Source: Affinundibacterium nitidum (GTDB taxonomy: Bacteria > Pseudomonadota > Gammaproteobacteria > Burkholderiales > Burkholderiaceae_D). From it: DNA of 64,000 nt. The translations under genes were made by a program, and so were the position numbers. The stretch lies in the NCBI RefSeq assembly GCF_014284155.1, contig NZ_JACOFZ010000004.1:248001-312000 (forward strand), read 5' to 3'. Positions within the stretch are counted from its first letter, which is position 1; each line of letters starts with the position of its first letter. Below are positions 9,708-18,015 of the stretch, in pieces. The notes under the pieces are model-generated. The model worked only from the letters and a program-made list of their open reading frames with translations, was not told the origin of the DNA and did no database searches.

Positions 9708-9835
9708 GCAGGCTTTGGTGTTTGATTTGATAGTAAATAGAATAAGTATTGTGACTGTGCAAGTGTGAAAATATGAGCGAAATAGTTGTTCGAATAGCGG
9801 CAATTACAGTGTTTCGCGGTATAATTCTGCCACTT

Positions 9836-10066
9836 GATCGGGAGAGAGCTGCGCAAAAGAGTGATTTTGCAGACAGCCGCCGAAGGGGCTAATACCCAAC
9901 AAACTCTCAGGCAAAAGGACCGATCAGCGGGGTGGTGTGAAAACTCCCCTACTCTGGAGAGCGGTAGCAGTGCAAAGTAGAATCGCACTGAACTACCCAC
10001 CGAAGGTGCGACGAGAATCGTTGAAACATGAATCTCGTAATCTCTCAGGTACCAGGACAGAGGGGT
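9836..10066 (+). promoter_or_regulatory. Tandem glycine riboswitch controlling gcvT
   Basis: Two glycine aptamers lie head to tail in the leader of gcvT. Aptamer 1 is closed by GATCGG/CCGATC (9836-9841 with 9920-9925) and contains the hallmark blocks CGCCGAAGGGGC and CTCTCAGGCAAAAGGACC. Aptamer 2 follows after a short linker, with its outer stem formed by CTCCCCT-type bases near 9944-9950 and CAGAGGGG at 10058-10065, and contains ACCGAAGGTGCGAC and TCTCAGGTACCAGGACAG. In this family glycine binding turns on glycine cleavage genes. A TATAAT at 9820-9825 just upstream could be the -10 element, though I see no good -35. The remaining bases up to gcvT hold an expression platform I did not resolve. 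Confidence 0.95.
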
Positions 10067-10243
10067 AACGATTGTATGGTCACCTCTATAATCCGATTAT
10101 AGGGCGCATTGTTTGGTTGAACGCCTGGCATCGCATCCGCAAAATCGAATTCTAGAGATAACCAATTACATACGAAGAAGTCAAAAAATCGTATGTTTTT
10201 TTTCGTCCCTTTTTCTGTCCAAACTTGGTACTGAGGCACTCAC

Positions 10244-11368
10244 ATGACGCAAGCAACTCTTAAAGTAACTCCCTTGAACGCAGCACACCGTGCAGCCGGC
10301 GCGAAGATGGTTGATTTCGGCGGTTGGGATATGCCCGTGAACTACGGCTCCCAAATCGAAGAACACCATGCCGTGCGTAGTGACGTCGGTATGTTTGACG
10401 TTTCCCATATGTGCGTAGTTGACCTCAAAGGCGAGAACGTACGTAGCTTCTTGCGCGGTCTGGTTGCTAATAATGTCGACAAATTGCAAGTACCAGGCAA
10501 AGCCTTGTACTCAGCGATGCTAAAACCTGAAGGAACAGTGATCGACGATTTGATCATCTACTTCATGAACGAAACTTGGTTCCGTCTGGTGGTGAATGCC
10601 GGTACAGCGGAAAAAGACGTGGCGTGGATGAATGCGCACAACACAGCAACGAACGCTGGTATCACCATCACACAACGTCGTGACGGTGCAAATTCTTACG
10701 GCTTGATCGCTGTTCAAGGCCCCAATGCTCGTGCGAAGGCATGGGAAGTTTTGCCAGAGACTAAAGCGGCGAGTGCTGACATCAAACCATTTAACGCAGT
10801 GATCGTTGAAAACACTTCCTTCGGCGAAGTGATGGTCGCACGCACTGGCTACACCGGTGAAGATGGCTTCGAAATCGCTGTCTCTGCAGAACGTATCACC
10901 GACTTGTGGAATGCCTTGGCAGCTGCAGGCGTAAAACCAGCAGGCTTGGGCGCACGCGATACTTTGCGTTTGGAAGCGGGCATGAACTTGTACGGTCAAG
11001 ATATGGACGAAACAGTCAATCCATTGAATGCTGGTTTGGCATGGACGATCGACTTGGTTGCTGAACGTGATTTCGTCGGTAAGAAAGCTTTGCAAGAGCA
11101 AGGCCAAACACAACAATTTCTTGGCTTGATCTTGCGTGAAAAAGGCGGCATCTTGCGAGCTCACCAAAAAGTGGTGACACCGCAAGGCGAAGGCGAAATT
11201 ACGAGCGGTACTTTCAGTCCAACGATGCAAGAAGCAATCGCCTTGGCACGTTTGCCTATGGGCGTGGCGATTGGTGACACGGTGCACGTACAGATTCGTG
11301 ACAAACAATTGGCAGCAACAGTAGTGAAGCTTCCGTTTGTGCGTAATGGTAAGGTATTGGTTGCTTAA
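10244..11368 (+). CDS. gcvT: Glycine cleavage system T protein (aminomethyltransferase)
   Basis: GcvT takes the aminomethyl group from lipoyl-GcvH and transfers its carbon to tetrahydrofolate, releasing ammonia. The 374-residue product has family signatures: [21 protein letters not shown] at the N-terminus, the DVSHM motif, [45 protein letters not shown] and the C-terminal barrel [13 protein letters not shown]. The ATG at 10244 follows a TGAGG site 8 bases upstream. It is the first gene of the gcvT-gcvH-gcvP set and sits directly under the glycine riboswitch. Confidence 0.97.
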   Translation: MTQATLKVTPLNAAHRAAGAKMVDFGGWDMPVNYGSQIEEHHAVRSDVGMFDVSHMCVVDLKGENVRSFLRGLVANNVDKLQVPGKALYSAMLKPEGTVIDDLIIYFMNETWFRLVVNAGTAEKDVAWMNAHNTATNAGITITQRRDGANSYGLIAVQGPNARAKAWEVLPETKAASADIKPFNAVIVENTSFGEVMVARTGYTGEDGFEIAVSAERITDLWNALAAAGVKPAGLGARDTLRLEAGMNLYGQDMDETVNPLNAGLAWTIDLVAERDFVGKKALQEQGQTQQFLGLILREKGGILRAHQKVVTPQGEGEITSGTFSPTMQEAIALARLPMGVAIGDTVHVQIRDKQLAATVVKLPFVRNGKVLVA

Positions 11369-11415
11369 TTATTTTTTCGTCGCCGAGGCGCAGAGTACGC
11401 AGAAGTTTTAGTCTT

Positions 11416-11490
11416 GTCATTCCCGCGAAGGCGGGAACCCAGCGGCGTAACAAACTAAAGATACTGGGATCCTGCCTTCGCAGGAACGAC
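11416..11490. repeat. REP-like palindromic repeat between gcvT and gcvH
   Basis: Two 26-base arms (11416-11441 and 11465-11490) are inverted copies with four mismatches, separated by 23 bases. Each arm is itself a small hairpin (CCCGCGAAGGCGGG and CCTGCCTTCGCAGG). This is the form of the dispersed intergenic palindromes common in Burkholderiales. It lies in the 261-base gap between gcvT and gcvH and could act as an RNA-stability or attenuation element within the operon. Confidence 0.75.
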
Positions 11491-11629
11491 GTGAAATAAA
11501 GTGCTCGGCGAACGCAGTACTTCTGTGGTCCCGAAGGTAGTTTCAGGTTTTAAGTATTGATTTTTAAGTTTTCGTTTTCGATTTTTAGTTTTTTAGAGTT
11601 AAACAATTCAAATTTTTTTGGAGAACAAC

Positions 11630-12007
11630 ATGACAATTCCAGCAGATCGTAAATACACAGAATCCCACGAATGGGTACGCGTTGAAGCAGACGGTACAGT
11701 ATCCGTTGGCATCACAGACTTCGCACAAGACGCATTGGGCGATATCGTTTTCGTGGACTTGCCAAAAGTGGGCGCAAGCTTGGCTGCTGGTAAAGATTGC
11801 TGCGTAATCGAATCTGTTAAAGCCGCTGGCGACGTGTACGCACCGGTTGCTGGTGAAGTTGTTGCGGTGAATGATGCAGTCGTGGACGAGCCTGCATCTA
11901 TCAATACGGGCGCATTCGATGCGTGGTTGTTCAAGTTGAAGCCAGCGAATGCAGCAGATGTTGATGCGTTGTTGAGCGCAGAAGCATATCAAAAAAATAT
12001 CGGCTAA
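11630..12007 (+). CDS. gcvH: Glycine cleavage system H protein (lipoyl carrier)
   Basis: GcvH shuttles the aminomethyl intermediate between GcvP, GcvT and the lipoamide dehydrogenase on a lipoyl arm. The start at 11630 follows GGAGAA and gives 125 residues beginning MTIPADRKYTESHEW. The lipoylated lysine is K64 in the ESVKAAGD motif. A TTG four codons upstream is in frame but would overlap the ribosome site, so I rejected it. The gene is separated from gcvT by a repeat and from gcvP by 214 bases in which I see no gene. Confidence 0.97.
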   Translation: MTIPADRKYTESHEWVRVEADGTVSVGITDFAQDALGDIVFVDLPKVGASLAAGKDCCVIESVKAAGDVYAPVAGEVVAVNDAVVDEPASINTGAFDAWLFKLKPANAADVDALLSAEAYQKNIG

Positions 12008-12221
12008 TTTTTTTTGTGTCCGCATAAACCCAATTCTCGGGCGCATTCCGGCGTTGCAAATGCGCGCAATATTGACATATTGCTGTGCATATTTTCTGCA
12101 ACTTGCCTTGTACTGCATCCTGATAATTGAGTTTCTACGGGCACAAAGTTGTCTCGGATAGATTGATATATCCGAAACTTGCCAGAATCTGTTCTAACCC
12201 GTTTTTATCCCCCAAATTACC

Positions 12222-15101
12222 ATGACACGTACTAGCCTTTCCCAACTTGAGGCACATGATGCCTTTATCGCCCGTCATATCGGCCCGTCTGAAGCAGAAC
12301 AAGCTGCTATGCTCAAAGTGTTGGGCTATGCGGATCGTACAGCCTTGATCGATGCGATTGTTCCAGCGAACATCCGTCGTAAAAACGTTTTGCCATTGGC
12401 AGACTTCACAGAAGCGAAATCTGAAACTGAAGCATTGGCAACATTGAAAGCATTGGCGAGCAAAAACAAAGTGCTCAAGTCTTTCATCGGCCAAGGCTAT
12501 TACAACACGCACACGCCAGGCGTGATTTTACGTAATATTTTTGAAAACCCAGCGTGGTACACGGCTTACACGCCATACCAACCAGAAATTTCTCAAGGTC
12601 GCTTGGAAGCGATTTTGAACTTCCAACAAGTCATCATGGATATGACTGGCATGGATATCGCGAATGCGTCTATGCTCGACGAAGGTACAGCCGCTGCCGA
12701 AGCGATGACCTTGATTCAACGTGTTGGTAAATCGAACTCTAACGTGTTCTATGTAGCGCATGACGTCTTGCCACAAACACGTGAAATCATCGAAACACGT
12801 GCCAAACCTTTGGGCGTAGAAGTACGCACATTGACAGGCAATGAAGCCATCGAAAATGACTGCTTCGGCGTACTCTTGCAATACCCAAGTGTTGATGGCG
12901 AAATCCGCGATTACCGCGAATTTACAGCCGCTGTCCATGCTAAAGGCGCGATGGTGATCGCTGCTGCAGATTTGTTGGCATTGACCTTGATCGAAGCGCC
13001 AGGCACATGGGGTGTTGACGTCGTCGTCGGAAACAGCCAACGCTTCGGTGTGCCGCTCGGTTTTGGTGGTCCACACGCTGGTTATATGGGCACGAAAGAT
13101 GCATTCAAACGTTCTATGCCAGGCCGTTTGGTCGGTGTGACTGTTGATGCGCAAGGTAAACAAGCTTACCGTTTGGCATTGCAAACTCGCGAACAACATA
13201 TCCGCCGCGAAAAAGCGACATCTAACATTTGTACAGCGCAAGTATTGTTGGCAGTGATTGCTTCGATGTACGCGGTCTACCATGGTCCAGCAGGCTTGAA
13301 ACAAATCGCCCAACGCACACACCGTTTGACTGGCACTTTGGCCGCTGGTTTGAAACAAATGGGCGTAGCGATCGCAAATACTTCTTTCTTCGATACATTG
13401 ACAATCAATGTTGCTGATGCTGCAGCAGTTCACGCAGCAGCGCAAGCAGCGGGCTATAACTTGCGTCAGATCAGCGCGACACAAGTTGGCGTGTCTTTGG
13501 ACGAAACCACAACACGTGCAGACGTTGAAGCTTTGTGGACTATCCTCGGCCAAGGTAAAGCAGCTCCAGCGTTTGACGTGACTGAAGCAAGTGTGGCAGA
13601 TGCCTTCCCAGCAGCATTGGCACGTACAACAAGCTACTTGACGCACCCAACGTTTAACCGTTACCACGCAGAACACGAAATGCTGCGTTACTTGCGTAGC
13701 TTGGCAGATAAAGACTTGGCATTAGATCGCACGATGATCCCGCTCGGATCATGCACGATGAAGTTGAATGCCACTTCCGAAATGATTCCAGTGACATGGC
13801 CAGAGTTTTCTAACATCCATCCATTCGCGCCAAACGATCAAACGGTTGGTTATCGCGAAATGATCGATCAGTTAGAGGCGATGTTGTGCGCAGCGACAGG
13901 CTATGATGCCGTGTCCTTGCAACCTAACGCCGGTTCCCAAGGTGAATACGCAGGTTTGTTGATCATTCAGGCTTATCACCAATCACGTGGTGATGCACAT
14001 CGTAATATCTGCTTGATCCCATCTTCAGCACACGGTACTAACCCAGCGTCTGCTTCTATGGTGGGCATGGAAGTTGTTGTGGTTGCGTGCGATGAAAACG
14101 GTAACGTGGATTTGGCTGATTTGAAAGCCAAAGCAGAAAAACACAGCGCCAATTTGGCAGCAGCGATGGTAACTTATCCATCTACTCACGGTGTGTTTGA
14201 AGAAGGTATTCAAACTTTGTGCGAAATCGTTCATGCACACGGTGGCCAAGTGTATGTCGACGGCGCGAACATGAATGCATTGGTTGGCGTAGCGGCTCCA
14301 GGCAAATTCGGTGGCGACGTCAGTCACTTGAACTTGCACAAAACATTCTGTATCCCTCACGGTGGTGGCGGCCCAGGTGTTGGTCCAGTAGCGGTTGGCG
14401 CGCACTTGGCAAAATTCTTGCCGAACCAACGCTCTAACGGTTATGTCCGTAGCGAAGCAGGTATCTCTGCGGTCAGTGCTGCACCTTTCGGTTCCGCTTC
14501 CATTTTGCCAATCTCATGGATGTATATCGCCATGATGGGTGCAGAAGGTTTGAAAGCCGCGACAGAAACAGCCATCTTGGCAGCGAACTACATCGCGAAA
14601 CGTTTGGCACCACATTATCCAGTGCTATACACAGGCCACGACGGCTTGGTTGCGCATGAATGTATTTTGGATTTGCGTCCATTGACAGATGCAACAGGCA
14701 TCTCCAATGAAGACGTGGCCAAACGTTTGATCGACTTCGGTTTCCACGCTCCAACCATGAGCTTCCCAGTGCCAGGCACTTTGATGATCGAACCAACAGA
14801 AAGCGAATCCCAAGCTGAGTTGGATCGCTTCATCGACGCCATGATCGCGATCCGTGAAGAAATCGCTAAAGTCGCTAGCGGTGAATTCGACGCCAAAGAC
14901 AATCCACTCAAAAACGCACCACATACTGCAGAAGTATTGGTTGCCAACGAATGGAATCACGCCTATGGCCGCGAAGTGGCAGCTTATCCAGTACCAGCAT
15001 TGCGTAAGCAAAAATACTGGGCACCAGTAGGCCGTGCGGACAACGTCTATGGCGATCGTAACTTGTTCTGCGCTTGTGTTCCAATGAGTGATTACGAGTA
15101 A
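12222..15101 (+). CDS. gcvP: Glycine dehydrogenase (decarboxylating), P protein
   Basis: GcvP is the PLP enzyme that decarboxylates glycine and passes the aminomethyl group to GcvH. At 959 residues it is the single-chain homodimeric type. The N-terminal half contains [13 protein letters not shown] and [15 protein letters not shown]. The PLP lysine is K707 in [17 protein letters not shown], followed by the glycine-rich loop. The N-terminal half also contains [14 protein letters not shown], and the C-terminal half [13 protein letters not shown] and DGANMNA. Codon use is strongly biased, as in a highly expressed gene, which produces several long antisense open frames that are not genes. An intrinsic terminator lies about 30 bases after the stop. 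Confidence 0.98.
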   Translation: MTRTSLSQLEAHDAFIARHIGPSEAEQAAMLKVLGYADRTALIDAIVPANIRRKNVLPLADFTEAKSETEALATLKALASKNKVLKSFIGQGYYNTHTPGVILRNIFENPAWYTAYTPYQPEISQGRLEAILNFQQVIMDMTGMDIANASMLDEGTAAAEAMTLIQRVGKSNSNVFYVAHDVLPQTREIIETRAKPLGVEVRTLTGNEAIENDCFGVLLQYPSVDGEIRDYREFTAAVHAKGAMVIAAADLLALTLIEAPGTWGVDVVVGNSQRFGVPLGFGGPHAGYMGTKDAFKRSMPGRLVGVTVDAQGKQAYRLALQTREQHIRREKATSNICTAQVLLAVIASMYAVYHGPAGLKQIAQRTHRLTGTLAAGLKQMGVAIANTSFFDTLTINVADAAAVHAAAQAAGYNLRQISATQVGVSLDETTTRADVEALWTILGQGKAAPAFDVTEASVADAFPAALARTTSYLTHPTFNRYHAEHEMLRYLRSLADKDLALDRTMIPLGSCTMKLNATSEMIPVTWPEFSNIHPFAPNDQTVGYREMIDQLEAMLCAATGYDAVSLQPNAGSQGEYAGLLIIQAYHQSRGDAHRNICLIPSSAHGTNPASASMVGMEVVVVACDENGNVDLADLKAKAEKHSANLAAAMVTYPSTHGVFEEGIQTLCEIVHAHGGQVYVDGANMNALVGVAAPGKFGGDVSHLNLHKTFCIPHGGGGPGVGPVAVGAHLAKFLPNQRSNGYVRSEAGISAVSAAPFGSASILPISWMYIAMMGAEGLKAATETAILAANYIAKRLAPHYPVLYTGHDGLVAHECILDLRPLTDATGISNEDVAKRLIDFGFHAPTMSFPVPGTLMIEPTESESQAELDRFIDAMIAIREEIAKVASGEFDAKDNPLKNAPHTAEVLVANEWNHAYGREVAAYPVPALRKQKYWAPVGRADNVYGDRNLFCACVPMSDYE

Positions 15102-15133
15102 TTACTTGCTGAAGTTTTAGTTTGGTAGAAGAG

Positions 15134-15162
15134 CGGGCATGCGTGAGTATGCCCGTTTTTTT
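15134..15162 (+). terminator. Intrinsic terminator of the gcv operon
   Basis: CGGGCAT (15134-15140) pairs with ATGCCCG (15149-15155) across an 8-base loop, followed by seven T. The rest of the stretch to 15394 shows nothing I can name. Confidence 0.88.
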
Positions 15163-15394
15163 ATGTTTGAGTTTTGTCGTTGATTCTGAATAAGTCGGAC
15201 GGGAAAGTGAGTGCAGAAGCGCAGTTTCTAATCAGTATCGTAGATCTCAAAACTCGTGAATGTATTTATTGACATGCCGATAATGCAAGGTAGAATCCCG
15301 TTTTCGACGTTACGTTTCTTGCGGAATTTTAATACTACTGAAAATGATGTCGATACTTGGAAAGCGAGTATTCATGAGGCATTGGGGAGAGTTT

Positions 15395-15466
15395 ATGAAA
15401 AGTGTTATGCGTCACCTTAGTTTATTTGGCGACATGGTGTCGCATAAATCGAGTTATACCTCATGA
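15395..15466 (+). CDS. Possible 23-residue leader peptide coupled to the next gene
   Basis: A short frame (MKSVMRHLSLFGDMVSHKSS and three more residues) has a good GGGGAG ribosome site 5 bases before its ATG. Its TGA stop overlaps the ATG of the downstream 147-residue gene (ATGA). The downstream gene has no ribosome site of its own, so translation of this peptide may load ribosomes onto it. The peptide has no recognisable motif. It could instead be the real start of a longer protein if a frameshift exists here, but the two frames look independent. Confidence 0.4.
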   Translation: MKSVMRHLSLFGDMVSHKSSYTS

Positions 15467-15906
15467 AGAAGATAGCTTTTCTCCTTGTTCTGATGCTTGT
15501 AGGTTTTGCGACGCACCTCTATTACGTGTTTCGCCCTATTGAGGGAATTGACGTTAGTGAGACGGCGGTTTCTCTGCAAAGTACCACTGAGAAGTATGAA
15601 TATCACAGACATTTAAGATTGCTACTTAGTGATCAAGATCCAGAGGATCTAAGGTACTTAATTAACGTACGTTGTGATGGCGAAGGAGCCTACGAACATG
15701 GGAAAACGTTGGTTCAAGCCCTTATCAAGTTGGGCGATACAGCTTTTAGTGGAATGACTTCCAAACTGAACAAGACCGAAACACAGACCTTGTTAACATT
15801 CATGACTGCAGGACACGAGTATGGTAACTTCTCGGCGTTTCCTGAATTGGAAGAATTTAAGCGCCGGTTTCCTTTAACTTTTAAGTCATTGAGTGGGAAG
15901 GTATAA
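15463..15906 (+). CDS. Hypothetical exported or membrane-anchored protein
   Basis: I do not recognise this 147-residue product. Residues 5-22 form a single hydrophobic helix (FLLVLMLVGFATHLYYVF) after MKKIA, so it is either an uncleaved N-terminal anchor or a signal peptide. The rest is soluble and mixed (a YHRHLRLLLSDQDPEDLRYL segment and a HEYGNFSAFPELEEF segment). No ribosome site precedes it, and its ATG overlaps the stop of the short upstream frame. It lies in a gene-poor stretch with a more A/T-rich base composition than the gcv genes, suggesting accessory DNA. Confidence 0.6.
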   Translation: MKKIAFLLVLMLVGFATHLYYVFRPIEGIDVSETAVSLQSTTEKYEYHRHLRLLLSDQDPEDLRYLINVRCDGEGAYEHGKTLVQALIKLGDTAFSGMTSKLNKTETQTLLTFMTAGHEYGNFSAFPELEEFKRRFPLTFKSLSGKV

Positions 15907-16004
15907 CATGGTATTCGAGGATGAAGCCGTGATATTGTTTCGCTTTAAAATTTTCCGCTTCGAGCGGCTCATCTCAATTCGACGTTAAATATCAGATATT
16001 TGAA

Positions 16005-16250
16005 ATGTCATACTCAGCACATCACCGTCAATGTTTAGACTCGACTTTGTCTATAGAGCACCGAATTTCACATGTCCGATCTTGCGCGGTTCATATGTCC
16101 CAGAAATATCATGTAAGTCGATCTGAAATTTTAGAAAAAATTAATATCGCAGATAAATATGATCAAGACAAATACCCAACGGCAGCCGAATTAGAAAATG
16201 CAATTGCGAAGCTGGATTTAATTAAGGAGCGGGGTTTTGATAATGTTTAA
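16005..16250 (+). CDS. Small hypothetical protein, 81 residues
   Basis: An unrecognised soluble protein, predicted to be mostly helical: a His/Cys-containing N-terminal half (LSIEHRISHVRSCAVHMSQK) and a charged C-terminal helix (AAELENAIAKLDLIKERGF). No clear ribosome site precedes the ATG, so the start is uncertain. No homologous family comes to mind. It is kept because its amino-acid composition looks protein-like and no better frame competes over most of its length. Confidence 0.4.
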   Translation: MSYSAHHRQCLDSTLSIEHRISHVRSCAVHMSQKYHVSRSEILEKINIADKYDQDKYPTAAELENAIAKLDLIKERGFDNV

Positions 16251-16347
16251 CTCAACGCTCGGCTCGGACACTACGCATTTGGGAATCTCGATGTCCGGCA
16301 TTTTTTCAACCATTCGCTCTTCGGTTTCGGCGCATAATGCGCAGCCC

Positions 16348-16384
16348 GCGTAGGTACGATTGAAGCGCAGCGTAATCGTACGCA
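16348..16384 (+). repeat. 37-base dispersed palindromic repeat, copy 1
   Basis: This segment is the inverse complement of 16684-16720 with two mismatches. Each copy is internally palindromic (GCGTAGGTACGATT near one end, AATCGTACGCA near the other), so it can fold as a hairpin. The form, a GTAGGTACGATT...AATCGTACG palindrome, is typical of dispersed intergenic repeats. No gene I trust covers 16251-16735. Confidence 0.7.
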
Positions 16385-16683
16385 AGTCATCGCAAACATT
16401 CACAACTCTTTTATCGGAAAAAAATGAACGGCGCGCATTTGTGCCAGCGTGACTTGGCGTTCTACGGCCAATCTGTTGCAGCGACATTAATGGGAAAATT
16501 TGATTCGTGATGATCTTGATTTTAAGGGCATGTCGATGATGTTCATAGAAATTCTCTAGAACATGGATTGATGAAATGCGTATGTGAGGGGTCTTATTCC
16601 TTTTTTTTAGAAATGAAGACCGGAACTTATCTTCCGGACTGCTGCGGTGATTTCGAAAGTCGTGTTGGCGGTGGTGGTCGACA

Positions 16684-16720
16684 TGCGTACGATTACGCTT
16701 CGCTTTAATCGTACCTACGC
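16684..16720 (-). repeat. 37-base dispersed palindromic repeat, copy 2 (inverted)
   Basis: Inverted partner of 16348-16384 with 35 of 37 bases matching. The two copies flank about 300 bases that hold no gene I can support, so the unit could be a small non-autonomous mobile element or simply two independent insertions. Confidence 0.7.
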
Positions 16721-16735
16721 TGGCAAGTATTTAGA

Positions 16736-17176
16736 TCATTCGATTTTTTTTGCTATTGAATCCTTTAATAGTTTTCGTTGACTTAAATAGCAACCGCATT
16801 TCTTGCACTTTGTCGGAAAAGGATGAATTCCATTTTCATATTCCGTGTTAGAACCAAAACTGACAAATTTACTCATTTGAGTGTCATTACATTTTGGACA
16901 TTTGTAACGACTCATTGAGTAAATGATATAGCCACAAGCAATGAACGAGAAAAAAGCATGTGTCCAACCCAAGATCTTGCTACCTTCTTCATAGAATACG
17001 AAATACAAAATAAAGATCAAGATTGAAACATACAATCTAATCCAACTTCGTCGGAATGCATTGGCATGTAATATTTGTTCGTTGAAGTTGACGTCATTTT
17101 CAAAATCTACGGTTTTAGATCTGATTGACCAGGCATTGAAATGATCGATTGACTTGGCAATTACATTAAATATCAT
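16736..17176 (-). CDS. Hypothetical membrane protein with C-terminal zinc-ribbon-like cysteines
   Basis: An unrecognised 146-residue protein. Two hydrophobic segments lie at about residues 47-62 (LYVSILIFILYFVFY) and 71-88 (AFFSFIACGYIIYS), so the N- and C-terminal parts should face the same side. The C-terminal tail has two Cys pairs, CPKC and CKKC(GC), about 35 residues apart, the arrangement of a treble-clef or zinc-ribbon fold. It is A/T-rich relative to the core genes and lies alone on the minus strand of the gene-poor stretch. Confidence 0.6.
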   Translation of the reverse strand: MIFNVIAKSIDHFNAWSIRSKTVDFENDVNFNEQILHANAFRRSWIRLYVSILIFILYFVFYEEGSKILGWTHAFFSFIACGYIIYSMSRYKCPKCNDTQMSKFVSFGSNTEYENGIHPFPTKCKKCGCYLSQRKLLKDSIAKKIE

Positions 17177-18015
17177 TTTCCCCGATCTTTTTTTTCGTCA
17201 AATTAGTTTGTTTGTTTAACGCATTAAGTCTTCGATATGCCTAACTTAGAACCCATATCAGCTTTAGCTTGGCTTCATAAATATTGGATTCCGATTGTCT
17301 AGACGGAGGCCTAACTTTAGGTCGCGATCTGCATTTGTATTTAGACGACAGCGTTGGTGAACAAGCTTTTCGTTTTCACTGTTCGTTATCGTATCAGGAC
17401 ATCGAGCTTTGTTGGCCATTTTATTCTTGAGTGCTAAGTTTCGAAACTTGACCTTCCCTCGACGTCGTTTGCAAATAAGGTTTTAAAATCGGCATTAAAA
17501 TATACGGTTGCGAAAAGCCACGACAACACCATCCCCTCCAACCATCCTCACTCCATTACTACCAAATAATCACCTAATCAAAAATTTCCTCCCGCGATTC
17601 ACCAAATAAAACTACATTAATCCCCATGATTCCCATGGGAAATTCGCCTATTTGCGACGAATTTTGGAATTTTGTTTGGGTTTTGAATTTCTCCTCCGAG
17701 CAAAATTTCACAATTTTTTACCTTTCCAAAATTTACTCTGTTTTTGCACGAGATTGCCCTCGCTCTGGCGCTCTTTGTGAATATATCGTTGATATTTCTT
17801 AAATATATTTATAAGATGAATTCGCCTTAACGTTAGTCAGATTTCTTCTGAGGGAGGGGAAAGCTGGCTGATGTTACTGCAGTGTTCGCTGTCTGGGTTC
17901 GACGAGATAAAACGTTTGGTTCTTATACATTCATGAGCACGGCAAAGGGCAATCGAGCAGGGAGGTGTAGGTTAAACCTAGCTCATCTATCCATAAATAC
18001 AATAGGAGTTTTCAA
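17177..18015. other. Gene-poor intergenic region upstream of the collagenase
   Basis: About 840 bases with no credible reading frame on either strand. The visible structure is limited to a 12-base perfect palindrome (TTCCCATGGGAA at 17630-17641) and A/T-rich stretches around 17640-17830. The end carries the leader of the collagenase gene with its AGGAG ribosome site at 18004-18008. Confidence 0.6.

Noticed and set aside
9135-9803. 222-codon minus-strand frame in the kinase gene
   Set aside because: Antisense to the HisKA/HATPase domains, which are clearly coding on the plus strand.
10520-11308. 262-codon minus-strand frame inside gcvT
   Set aside because: Shadow of gcvT codon bias; composition is not protein-like and no family is recognised.
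12528-13676. 382-codon open frame on the minus strand inside gcvP
   Set aside because: It is antisense to the strongly codon-biased gcvP, is Cys/His/Trp-rich in an unnatural way and has no start signal.
16218-16487. 89-codon minus-strand frame overlapping the 37-base repeat
   Set aside because: It overlaps the end of the 81-residue gene and a repeat whose palindrome creates the coding look; no motif.
17630-17641. TTCCCATGGGAA palindrome as an operator
   Set aside because: A single short palindrome far from any start codon is too weak to call a regulatory site.
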